The position numbers were made by a program, and so were the translations under genes. A model generated the notes under the pieces. It was not told the DNA's origin, made no database searches, and saw only the letters and a list, made by a program, of their open reading frames with translations. This document shows, piece after piece, positions 1 to 6,286 of a DNA stretch of 9,233 bases. The DNA comes from an uncultured Collinsella sp. (GTDB lineage: Bacteria; Actinomycetota; Coriobacteriia; Coriobacteriales; Coriobacteriaceae): contig CAUDZT010000077.1 in the NCBI GenBank assembly GCA_958453935.1, positions 1 to 9,233 on the forward strand, in the 5' to 3' direction. Every line of letters starts with the position of its first letter. Position 1 is the stretch's first letter.

Positions 1-26
1 GGCCCGTGGGTTATACCCTAAGAGCA

Positions 27-49
27 AACCACCCTTTTTAAGGGTGGTT
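27..49 (+). terminator. Small hairpin, possible terminator of an upstream gene
   Basis: A perfect 10-bp stem (27-36 with 40-49) closes a TTT loop. The following bases (ctgattctta) are only moderately T-rich, so termination on the + strand is plausible but not certain. It would end a transcription unit lying before the window. The minus strand shows no T-tract after the stem. Confidence 0.45.
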
Positions 50-107
50 CTGATTCTTATCAGCCCCAGAATATGTTTAGGAACTTTGCCTGGAGCATGT
101 TAACGCA

Positions 108-232
108 GGGTCGGAATGGGGGCAACTTCCCAGCGCATTCCGCAGGGGGCGGTACATTTTGTAGCGCGAAGCGCGGATAAAAATGTACCGCATGCCCGAG
201 GACGCGCTGGGAAGCTGCCCCCATTCCGACCC
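108..232. repeat. Long imperfect palindrome (53-bp arms)
   Basis: Arms 108-160 and 180-232 are inverted copies of each other, with 43 of 53 positions matching and no gaps. The outer 17 positions and the inner 11 (GCGGTACATTTT side) match perfectly. The ten mismatches fall at arm positions 18 and 30-41. The 19-base centre (161-179) contains a small GCGC-GAA-GCGC hairpin. The transcript or single strand would form one long hairpin of about 125 nt. No target-site duplication is visible at its edges, and no T-tract follows it. A palindromic (MITE- or REP-like) element is possible, but copy number cannot be seen here. Confidence 0.8.
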
Positions 233-270
233 GGACATACAGATCTACCAGCGCATTTACAAATTCGTAA

Positions 271-319
271 ACTTTTTTCAAAAAAGTGCTTGCACAGTTC
301 TCGAATCATAGGTTATTAT
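271..319 (+). promoter_or_regulatory. Promoter of tRNA-Leu with A/T palindrome before the -35
   Basis: A -35 TTGCAC (290-295) and a -10 TATTAT (314-319), spaced by 18 nt, fit a housekeeping sigma-70-type promoter. Directly upstream is a perfect 8-bp inverted repeat, ACTTTTTT-c-AAAAAAGT (271-287), ending 2 nt before the -35. The same arrangement precedes both tRNA-Gly genes in this window. The A- and T-tracts could act as an UP element or a bend; that is inference. Confidence 0.7.
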
Positions 320-376
320 CTTCCTCGTTGAACGCGCGGGTCCAACAAAACGAAGCGCGAATCAACAACATAGCAT

Positions 377-466
377 GTCGGAGTGGCGGAATTGGCAGAC
401 GCGCTAGCTTGAGGTGCTAGTGACCGCTTTTTGGTCATGCGGGTTCAAGTCCCGCCTCCGACACCA
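377..466 (+). tRNA. trnL: tRNA-Leu, anticodon GAG
   Basis: The acceptor stem GTCGGAG (377-383) pairs fully with CTCCGAC (456-462), followed by discriminator A463 and an encoded CCA (464-466). The anticodon stem CTAGC/GCTAG (404-408, 416-420) closes a loop TTGAGGT with anticodon GAG (411-413), reading CUC and CUU. A long variable arm (tgacc...ggtca) marks a class II tRNA, as expected for leucine. It has its own promoter and a terminator 12 nt downstream. Confidence 0.97.
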
Positions 467-477
467 TCGCATTTGAG

Positions 478-499
478 AAGCCTCTTCGGAGGCTTTTTT
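478..499 (+). terminator. Terminator after tRNA-Leu, UUCG tetraloop
   Basis: Stem AAGCCTC/GAGGCTT closes a UUCG tetraloop (485-488), and a run of six T ends at 499: a textbook intrinsic terminator. The start codon of the next gene (526) lies only 26 nt beyond the T-tract, so this hairpin may also limit read-through into that gene. Confidence 0.92.
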
Positions 500-525
500 G
501 TTACCGATAGACGGTGAGGTCCACG

Positions 526-2871
526 ATGGAAACGCTTGAGCGCAACGAGTGGGCAGACGTTGCCCAACTGGTCGAGATCACGAGCGATGCTGTCATCATT
601 TGTGAGCTCGACGGAACCATTCTGCATGTGAATAATCGCTTACTTGGTTTGATGTGCGAGGAACGCGCCGACGTCATCAACGGTGATGTCAAGGACGTTC
701 TGTACTCGTCTGCCTTTGAGCGCGCGACCGAACATCGTCTGCCGTTTGAGACCGATGGCTGCGAGAGCGAGCTGATGCTCAAGCTGAGCGACGGATCCTT
801 TATTCCCGTCTTGGTTCGCGCGGGTTCCGTTACGCCTCCGCGTATCTTTGGACGCCGCGCGCCGCGCGTCCTGGTGGCGCTTCACAGTATCGAAGAGCAG
901 TATTCCCACGATCGTCAGCTCAAACGTGCGCTTTCGGAGCTTAGGGTGGCGAATAAACGCCTTTCGGGTACCCTTTCGGTCATTATGAGTACCGTGGGCT
1001 CCAATGAGCTCCCCAGCTTGCTCGATATCGTTTTGAATCAGCTCGTCGGAACGCTCGATGCCTCTGGAGCTGCGATTTATTTTTCTGAGAGCGGCGGCTT
1101 TAAGCTTCGCGGTGTTTCCAAGGAGCTGCATGATAGCTACCTGCCCGAGTTTTTGCCGTATGGCGCTGGCATTCCGACGTATGTTCTTCGCGAGTCGCGT
1201 GCCTGCCGCCTGTCGATTCAGCAGGACCTTGAGGGCGATAAGGCCGCCTCCGGTATGTTCATGGACATGGATAATCGTTCTAAGCACCTGTTGCGCATGC
1301 AGGATATGCCTCCGTACCGCAGTGAAATCTGTCTTCCCGTTTTTTACGGTACGCAGATCCTTGGCGTGCTGGAAGTTGGTTGGAAACGCCCCCAGGCACC
1401 GCTCGCCTATGACGTTAATGTGCTCGAGGTCATTTGCGATTACCTGTCTATCCAGCTGGTCGGCATGGCATCGAGCCTTCGCTCCCGTCGCACGGCCGAG
1501 CTTGGCCGCTCGCTCAATGTCTTGCGGGATGAGTTGTTTACCTTTCTAGACGATTCCGCCGCGGCTACCCAGGCGGTATCGTCCGAGATCTGCAATATGC
1601 TCAACTGCCATTTTTGCCCTATTGAGTATGACGCCAGTCTGGATTCCTACGTCATAGATTTTGAAGGCGGCAGTCGCGTTGCTTTGCCGGACGATCCCGA
1701 GAAGCTTTTCTTTTCCACGACGGCGCCAGCGGCACGTTTGGGGGCTGCCCCTGATGGCTTTGAGGCATCTGTTTTGGGCGGCACGAGTGCCGAGGACCTT
1801 AAACACGTCCGTATAACTCGCGTTGACGAATCGATGCCTATGGGAGGCTGGCTTAGAGCGCATGGCCTGCCTTGCCAGGGTCTCTACGTCGACGCCGGCA
1901 TCGAGGCGGGGCGCCCACGCCCTGAGGGCGATGGCAAGCACAGTAACGACGCAATCGTTCCTGCTTCTGTTGCGAAGGGGCCGACGACGCGTGCGCTGCT
2001 GCTTCGTGATGGTAGCCAAGAGCCGATTGATGATCTTGAATATGACTACTTGGTGCACTTGGCGCATGACTTTGAACTGATCTACGAAGGCGAATCTCAA
2101 AAGCGCGAGGAGCGCCATATCGCTCAGACCCTCCAGATTGGCATGAGAAATTCCCTGGGGGATGTTCCGGGAATCGCCGCCGATTCGGTGTACCTGTCGG
2201 CCACGAACTCGGCGTTGGTCGGCGGCGATTTCTATACGCTCATCCGTCTTCCCGACGATTGCGCCGTCATGATCCTGGGCGATGTGTCCGGCAAGGGCAT
2301 CGAGGCGGCATCCATGTCTGCACTCGTCAAGACGGCGCTGACGGCCTATGCCTGGGAGGGTGCGGGGCCTGCCCGCATGGCCCGCTCGCTCAATAGCATG
2401 CTCATGGGCTTTTCGAGGGTCGAGACGTTCGTGACGGCCTTTATCGCTAAGATTGACCTTAAAGCCGGGCGCGCTACCTATTGCTCTGCGGGACATCCTC
2501 CCACTATGGTCATCAGACCGTCGTCGAAGCCGCTTGGCGGCGGAGAAACCCGAGGGGGAGAAGTGGAGCTCCTTGGGTGCCAATCGGGCGTGATCGGTGC
2601 CTTTGAGAGCATGGTCTACGAGACGGGCGCCTTTACGTTCGCTCCTGGTGACATGCTATTTATGTATACCGACGGAACGATTGAAGCACGTGATCGCTCG
2701 GGTGCTTTCTTTGGCGAACAGCGCCTTCGCGACCTTCTGCTCTCTGTCTCGGGTGAGGGCGTATCGGGCATTTGCGGCAAGGTCTTGGGCGAGCTTGACC
2801 GATTTACCGATTCGGCGCTGGACGATGACATTGCATTGGTGTCCCTTGAGTTTTTACGGGGTCGTTCATAG
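526..2871 (+). CDS. PAS-GAF-PP2C serine phosphatase (SpoIIE/RsbU type)
   Basis: This 781-residue protein has no signal peptide or membrane segment, so it is probably cytosolic. The order is a PAS domain (about 10-120), a short helical linker (about 125-150), a GAF domain (about 160-310), a divergent region ending like a second GAF (about 320-515), then a PP2C-type phosphatase (about 525-778). Metal-binding aspartates are seen in VGGDFY (D568), GDVSGKG (D586), YTDGT (D716) and LDDDIAL (766-768), so the enzyme should be active. Family members dephosphorylate the serine of STAS-type anti-sigma antagonists when their sensor domains receive a signal; the STAS protein encoded 78 nt downstream is the obvious substrate. 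ATG 526 is preferred because GGTGAGG (513-519) sits 6 nt before it; an upstream GTG at 514 has no such site. Residues C356, C361 and C364 form a cluster in the second GAF-like region. The ligand sensed is unknown. Confidence 0.9.
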   Translation: METLERNEWADVAQLVEITSDAVIICELDGTILHVNNRLLGLMCEERADVINGDVKDVLYSSAFERATEHRLPFETDGCESELMLKLSDGSFIPVLVRAGSVTPPRIFGRRAPRVLVALHSIEEQYSHDRQLKRALSELRVANKRLSGTLSVIMSTVGSNELPSLLDIVLNQLVGTLDASGAAIYFSESGGFKLRGVSKELHDSYLPEFLPYGAGIPTYVLRESRACRLSIQQDLEGDKAASGMFMDMDNRSKHLLRMQDMPPYRSEICLPVFYGTQILGVLEVGWKRPQAPLAYDVNVLEVICDYLSIQLVGMASSLRSRRTAELGRSLNVLRDELFTFLDDSAAATQAVSSEICNMLNCHFCPIEYDASLDSYVIDFEGGSRVALPDDPEKLFFSTTAPAARLGAAPDGFEASVLGGTSAEDLKHVRITRVDESMPMGGWLRAHGLPCQGLYVDAGIEAGRPRPEGDGKHSNDAIVPASVAKGPTTRALLLRDGSQEPIDDLEYDYLVHLAHDFELIYEGESQKREERHIAQTLQIGMRNSLGDVPGIAADSVYLSATNSALVGGDFYTLIRLPDDCAVMILGDVSGKGIEAASMSALVKTALTAYAWEGAGPARMARSLNSMLMGFSRVETFVTAFIAKIDLKAGRATYCSAGHPPTMVIRPSSKPLGGGETRGGEVELLGCQSGVIGAFESMVYETGAFTFAPGDMLFMYTDGTIEARDRSGAFFGEQRLRDLLLSVSGEGVSGICGKVLGELDRFTDSALDDDIALVSLEFLRGRS

Positions 2872-2949
2872 ACGACGCTGGGCGGGTTGAATCCGCACGG
2901 TTGGGGAAATGAATGCATCGAGTGGGCTTTTTTGGGGAACCATGGTCGT

Positions 2950-3696
2950 ATGAATGAGTGGAATGACATAGCGGTTTTGACGCCACCGGGTGATGTCGAC
3001 ATCGCCTCGGTGCCCGTGCTGCGCCGACGGTTGGACAATTTGATCGACCGGGGCGTTCGTCGCGTTGTCATCAATTGCCAGGCCGTGGGCTTTATCGACT
3101 CGACGGGTTTGGCGTTTTTGCTTACACGTGCCAGAGAACTCATGAGGCGAGAGGGCCTGCTTTCGCTCGTTAACGCCTCCGATGAGGTCATCCGCTTTTT
3201 GGAGATTGCCCGACTTGTCGACATCCTCCATGTTGCGGGCTTCGCTCGGGAGTCGATTCCTGCCATTCCGGTGGGGGAATTGCCTCGCTGGAGCAAGAGT
3301 GTCGAGGTGCGCCAGGGTATCGAGAACCTTCCATACTATCGTCATCGTATTGCCGAGCTACTCGAACCGCTTCCCCTGAGGCGGGATGAGCGCTATGACG
3401 TCGCGTTGGCATCGGGCGAGGCGCTGGGCAACGCGTATGACCATGCGGGCGGTATCGGATGCATCCTGACGGTTCAGGCCTATGGCGATCGTGTCGTGAT
3501 TGAGGTTGTCGACCGTGGGGCGGGCTATTCGATTGACGGGTCGAGTGAACCGGTTACGACTGAGGAGCGCGGGCGTGGGATCAAGCTCATGCGCATGTTA
3601 GTCGACAACGTGGAGGTTGCCCGTCGTACTGATGGTGCCGGTACGCGCGTTCGGATGGTAAAGCTGTTTAGCGGAACATTGGAATCGTGCGCCTAG
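2950..3696 (+). CDS. STAS anti-sigma antagonist fused to RsbW-like kinase domain
   Basis: The protein has 248 residues. Residues 1-95 form a STAS domain with the motif FIDSTGL (48-54); Ser51 matches the serine that is phosphorylated in RsbV and SpoIIAA. Residues about 115-240 form a GHKL ATPase of the anti-sigma kinase type, with N-box E157 and N161, G1 box D188-x-G-x-G192 and G2 box RGRG (207-210). RsbV and RsbW are normally separate partners; here antagonist and kinase share one chain, so Ser51 may be phosphorylated in cis or between subunits. The PP2C phosphatase encoded upstream would reverse this. Which protein the kinase domain sequesters is unknown, as no sigma gene is present. The ATG at 2950 starts exactly at the STAS domain, with GGGGA at 2934-2938 as a distant binding site; a TTG at 2887 would add 21 residues that do not look like domain sequence. 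It ends in tandem stops TAG TAA. Confidence 0.88.
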   Translation: MNEWNDIAVLTPPGDVDIASVPVLRRRLDNLIDRGVRRVVINCQAVGFIDSTGLAFLLTRARELMRREGLLSLVNASDEVIRFLEIARLVDILHVAGFARESIPAIPVGELPRWSKSVEVRQGIENLPYYRHRIAELLEPLPLRRDERYDVALASGEALGNAYDHAGGIGCILTVQAYGDRVVIEVVDRGAGYSIDGSSEPVTTEERGRGIKLMRMLVDNVEVARRTDGAGTRVRMVKLFSGTLESCA

Positions 3697-3741
3697 TAAA
3701 TCGTTTTGGCATGTATATCTGCCAAGAGCATGTGGCGAACA

Positions 3742-3789
3742 ACTTTTTTGAAAAAAGTACTTGCGTCTTTTGGGCAACTCGCGTAAATT
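3742..3789 (+). promoter_or_regulatory. Promoter of first tRNA-Gly with A/T palindrome
   Basis: The palindrome ACTTTTTT-g-AAAAAAGT (3742-3758) ends 2 nt before a -35 TTGCGT (3761-3766). A -10 TAAATT (3784-3789) follows after 17 nt. The layout matches the other two tRNA promoters in the window. Before it, a weak 6-bp hairpin (3706-3725) lacks a T-tract, so no clear terminator separates it from the kinase gene. Confidence 0.75.
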
Positions 3790-3801
3790 AATAACCCGCA
3801 A

Positions 3802-3877
3802 GCGGACATGGCTCAGTTGGTAGAGCACAACCTTGCCAAGGTTGGGGTCGCGGGTTCGAGCCCCGTTGTCCGCTCCA
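3802..3877 (+). tRNA. trnG: tRNA-Gly, anticodon GCC (copy 1)
   Basis: Acceptor stem GCGGACA (3802-3808) pairs with TGTCCGC (3867-3873), then U73 as usual for bacterial glycine tRNAs, then encoded CCA. The anticodon stem CAACC/GGTTG (3828-3832, 3840-3844) closes a loop TTGCCAA with anticodon GCC (3835-3837), reading GGC and GGU. All 76 bases are identical to the copy at 6089-6164. Confidence 0.97.
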
Positions 3878-3885
3878 ACTATCTT

Positions 3886-3912
3886 ACGCGGTTCTAACGA
3901 ACCGCGTTTTTT
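3886..3912 (+). terminator. Terminator after first tRNA-Gly
   Basis: A 9-bp stem (3886-3894 with 3899-3907) closes a TAAC loop and runs into six T residues (3907-3912). It ends the monocistronic tRNA-Gly transcript. Confidence 0.92.
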
Positions 3913-3923
3913 GTTGACGCTGC

Positions 3924-4023
3924 GCGGGCCCCGGGCACCCCATCTTGCCCCTCAATCGTCGGTCGCGTACATAAAGTACGCTTCCCTCCTCTTTCGCGGC
4001 AACCTGGGGCACCCGGAGCCCGC
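3924..4023. repeat. Second long imperfect palindrome (about 47-bp arms)
   Basis: The outer 19 bases (3924-3942 against 4005-4023) match at 16 positions, and the next seven at five. The apex GCGTAC/GTACGC (3965-3970, 3976-3981) is perfect around a 5-base loop ATAAA. The part between is poorly matched. The design resembles the palindrome at 108-232: long GC-rich arms, a diverged middle, and a GTAC-containing apex beside A/T bases. It lies just after a terminator, in untranscribed or lightly transcribed DNA. It may be a palindromic repeat element; no mobility genes are seen. Confidence 0.65.
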
Positions 4024-4066
4024 TCGCTGTCGTGGCCGGGGGAGTAAGTCTTCCGTTCTTTTCACT

Positions 4067-4078
4067 AATCGATCGATT
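4067..4078. promoter_or_regulatory. 12-bp palindrome, possible operator
   Basis: AATCGATCGATT is a perfect palindrome 134 nt before the glucosidase start codon. LacI-family sugar repressors often bind palindromes of about this size near carbohydrate genes, but no regulator gene is in the window and no promoter is firmly placed, so the role is a guess. Confidence 0.25.
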
Positions 4079-4212
4079 TGTCCCAGGAGGCTCGAGCCCG
4101 AGAGGGGGCGAGCGTTTGGGGCGTGGCTGCGGCGTTGATTGCCGTGAATGTCAGCTTTGGGCGTATCATCGTGGGCATCTCACAAAACCTCGTTGCAAGG
4201 GAGACACACCCC

Positions 4213-5946
4213 ATGGCTACAGAAAAGTCCTCCTCGCGCTCATGGATGTCCGATGCCGCGATCTATCAGATTTACCCGCGCTCGTTTAAGGACTCGACTG
4301 GTTCGGGTTTGGGCGATATCGCGGGCATTACCCAGCAGATGGACTATCTTGAGCGGCTGGGTATCGAGGCCATCTGGCTGAGCCCGTTTTACCCATCGCC
4401 TCTTGTCGATGGCGGCTATGACGTGGCGGACTACTGCGATGTCGACCAACGTCTCGGCTCGCTTGACGACTTCGATGACATGATCGCCGCGGCTCACGCG
4501 CGCGGCATCAAGGTCATCGTCGACATCGTGCCCAACCATTCGTCCAACCAGCACCCCTGGTTCAAAGCCGCTCTTGCCGCCGGCCCCGGATCGCCCGAGC
4601 GCGCCCGCTATATCTTCCGTGATGGTCGCGGCGAGCATGGCGAGCTGCCTCCCACCAATTGGAATGCCAACTTTGGCGGCCCCGCCTGGACGCGTGTTGC
4701 GGACGGTCAGTGGTATCTGCACATGTTTACGCCCGAGCAGCCGGACTTTGACTGGTCATGCCCCGAGGTTCGCGCGTTCTTTTGCGACGTCCTGGCGTTT
4801 TGGAGCGATCGAGGCGTCGATGGCTTTCGCATTGATGTGGCGCACGGTCTCGCCAAGGATCTCGACCGCGATGATCTCGACCAGTGGCATCTCGCCGAGG
4901 GCGATGACATGGTTGACGACGGCACCCATCCGCTGTGGGATCGCAACGAGGTTCACGAGATCTATCGCGAGTGGCGCCGCGTGTTCGACCGCTATAATCC
5001 GCCGCGCAGCGCTGTTGCCGAGGCGTGGGTGCTGCCCGAGCGCCAGTATCTCTACGCGCGCCCCAGCGAGCTTGGCCAGACATTTAACTTTGAGTTCGCC
5101 AAGGCCACTTGGACCTATGATGACATGCACGCTGCAATCGAGGAGGGCTTGAAGGCGGCCATCGAATCCGATTCCGCCTCGACCTGGGTACTCTCCAACC
5201 ACGACGTGCCGCGCGTGGCGACGCGCTATGCCCTGCCGCAAATCAAGGCGACGCGCTACCACCAGATTGCGCTTGACTGGCTCTTACGCGACGGGTCGTC
5301 TTATGACGAGGACCGTGAACTCGGCGAGCGCCGCGCGCGGGCGGCCCTTTTGCTTGAGCTGGCGCTTCCGGGCTCGGCATACGTGTATCAGGGTGAGGAG
5401 CTCGGCCTTTTTGAGGTGGCCGATATCCCGTGGGCCGCACTCGAAGATCCTACTGCGACCAATACGCACGGACCGAAGCGCGAGAAGGGGCGCGACGGCT
5501 GCCGTGTGCCCCTGCCGTGGGTGGCAGCGGACGATCCCACGCAGGGCGGATCGTTTGGGTTTTCACCGGCGGACGCCGATGCGGCGCCCCATCTGCCGCA
5601 GCCTGCATGGTTTTCCGATTACGCTGCCGATAGGGAAGAAGCGGACCCGACATCGATGCTTGCGCTCTATCGTGACGCCCTCTGGCTGCGGCGCAAGCTG
5701 CGCGGGTGCGCCAACGATCTTGCGTGGCTCGATCTTGACGGGCGCACCGGCCTTGCGGATGGTGCCGAGGGCGCTGAGGGCGGCGTCATCGCCTATCGCC
5801 GCGACAACGGCTGGGCGTGTGTGACGAACTTCGGTGCAGCACCCGTGGAGCTGCCGGCGGGCAAGGTCCTGCTCACCTCATCACCGCTTGCAGACGGCAG
5901 ACTTGCGCAGGACAGCTCTGCCTGGATCATGCTCGCTGAGTTGTAG
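4213..5946 (+). CDS. GH13 family alpha-glucosidase (oligo-1,6/alpha-1,4 type)
   Basis: This 577-residue enzyme has no signal peptide, so it should act in the cytosol on imported maltose- or isomaltose-type sugars. An (alpha/beta)8 barrel starts at about residue 13 (AAIYQIYPRSF). Family motifs are DIVPNH (104-109), GFRIDVAH (204-211, nucleophile D208), AEAW (acid/base E270) and SNHD (D331, transition-state stabiliser); a small C-terminal beta domain follows from about 500. The sequence RDGCRVPLPW and the GFRIDVAHG form suggest the actinobacterial subfamily GH13_30; I have not confirmed this. Valine just after the nucleophile is often linked to alpha-1,6 cleavage in related enzymes, so linkage preference is open. 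ATG 4213 has AAGGGAG (4197-4203) 9 nt upstream. The gene stands alone, without transporter or regulator, between two identical tRNA-Gly genes. No terminator is seen after it, so transcripts may run on into the next tRNA cluster. Confidence 0.92.
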   Translation: MATEKSSSRSWMSDAAIYQIYPRSFKDSTGSGLGDIAGITQQMDYLERLGIEAIWLSPFYPSPLVDGGYDVADYCDVDQRLGSLDDFDDMIAAAHARGIKVIVDIVPNHSSNQHPWFKAALAAGPGSPERARYIFRDGRGEHGELPPTNWNANFGGPAWTRVADGQWYLHMFTPEQPDFDWSCPEVRAFFCDVLAFWSDRGVDGFRIDVAHGLAKDLDRDDLDQWHLAEGDDMVDDGTHPLWDRNEVHEIYREWRRVFDRYNPPRSAVAEAWVLPERQYLYARPSELGQTFNFEFAKATWTYDDMHAAIEEGLKAAIESDSASTWVLSNHDVPRVATRYALPQIKATRYHQIALDWLLRDGSSYDEDRELGERRARAALLLELALPGSAYVYQGEELGLFEVADIPWAALEDPTATNTHGPKREKGRDGCRVPLPWVAADDPTQGGSFGFSPADADAAPHLPQPAWFSDYAADREEADPTSMLALYRDALWLRRKLRGCANDLAWLDLDGRTGLADGAEGAEGGVIAYRRDNGWACVTNFGAAPVELPAGKVLLTSSPLADGRLAQDSSAWIMLAEL

Positions 5947-6029
5947 GGGGCCTCTTGCGGCGAGTTTGCGTTTGCCCGCGCTTTCCATGGTGGCTGATGT
6001 CTTCGCGAGGTTCGAGAGGGCGTCGCAAA

Positions 6030-6076
6030 ACTTTTCAAAAAAAGTTCTTGCATAGGATGCGGGTATCACGTAAGAT
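6030..6076 (+). promoter_or_regulatory. Promoter of tRNA-Gly/tRNA-Val with A/T palindrome
   Basis: ACTTTT (6030-6035) and AAAAGT (6040-6045) form a shorter version of the A/T palindrome. A -35 TTGCAT (6048-6053) follows after 2 nt, and a -10 TAAGAT (6071-6076) exactly 17 nt later. The position relative to the -35 is the same as in the other two tRNA promoters here. Confidence 0.75.
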
Positions 6077-6088
6077 TAATCCTCGTAA

Positions 6089-6164
6089 GCGGACATGGCT
6101 CAGTTGGTAGAGCACAACCTTGCCAAGGTTGGGGTCGCGGGTTCGAGCCCCGTTGTCCGCTCCA
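6089..6164 (+). tRNA. trnG: tRNA-Gly, anticodon GCC (copy 2)
   Basis: Base-for-base identical to the tRNA at 3802-3877, with anticodon GCC at 6122-6124 and encoded CCA. It differs in context: it has no terminator of its own and is followed after 3 nt by tRNA-Val, so the two are co-transcribed. Upstream similarity to copy 1 is limited to the promoter elements. Confidence 0.97.
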
Positions 6165-6167
6165 TTT

Positions 6168-6242
6168 GGGCGTTTAGCTCAGGGGGAGAGCGCTTCCCTG
6201 ACACGGAAGAGGTCAGAAGTTCAAATCTTCTAACGCCCACCA
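6168..6242 (+). tRNA. trnV: tRNA-Val, anticodon GAC
   Basis: Acceptor stem GGGCGTT (6168-6174) pairs with AACGCCC (6232-6238), then A73 and encoded CCA. The anticodon stem CTTCC/GGAAG (6193-6197, 6205-6209) closes a loop CTGACAC with anticodon GAC (6200-6202), reading GUC and GUU. It is second in a two-tRNA transcript and ends at the terminator that follows. Confidence 0.96.
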
Positions 6243-6250
6243 AATGTTCG

Positions 6251-6286
6251 CAGCCCAGAGGCTTAGCCTCTGGGCTGTTTTATTTT
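6251..6286 (+). terminator. Strong terminator after tRNA-Val
   Basis: A perfect 12-bp stem (6251-6262 with 6266-6277) closes a TTA loop and is followed by TTTTATTTT (6278-6286). It ends the tRNA-Gly/tRNA-Val transcript. The minus strand lacks a T-tract on the other side. Confidence 0.94.

Larger units (their letters stand above)
1..376. other. Gene-free stretch before tRNA-Leu
   Basis: No convincing gene is seen. Reading frames of about 70 codons on both strands simply run through the palindrome at 108-232 and have neither ribosome binding sites nor protein-like composition. The stretch holds a small hairpin (27-49), the long palindrome (108-232), the tRNA-Leu promoter (271-319) and an untranslated leader. 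Confidence 0.6.
3913..4212. other. Gene-free stretch before the glucosidase gene
   Basis: After the tRNA-Gly terminator this holds the palindrome at 3924-4023, a 12-bp perfect palindrome at 4067-4078, and an untranslated leader. An open frame from a TTG at 4078 continues into the glucosidase gene but looks non-coding. I could not place a convincing promoter: TATCAT (4164-4169) resembles a -10, but the nearest -35-like sequences (TTGATT 4135-4140, TTGCCG 4139-4144) are badly spaced. Confidence 0.55.

Noticed and set aside
514..525. GTG start for the phosphatase
   Set aside because: It has no binding site upstream, and GGTGAGG at 513-519 is correctly placed for ATG 526.
1546..2583. A 345-codon antisense frame within the phosphatase gene
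   Set aside because: It is an arginine-rich shadow frame. The + strand encodes a clear PP2C domain there.
2887..2949. TTG start adding 21 residues to the STAS-kinase protein
   Set aside because: ATG 2950 starts right at the STAS fold, and the extra residues look like read-through of spacer.
3706..3725. Hairpin TTGGCA/TGCCAA as a terminator of the kinase gene
   Set aside because: The stem is only 6 bp with an 8-base loop and no T-tract follows.
4078..4212. TTG start adding 45 residues to the glucosidase
   Set aside because: The extension is not family-like, and AAGGGAG sits 9 nt before ATG 4213.
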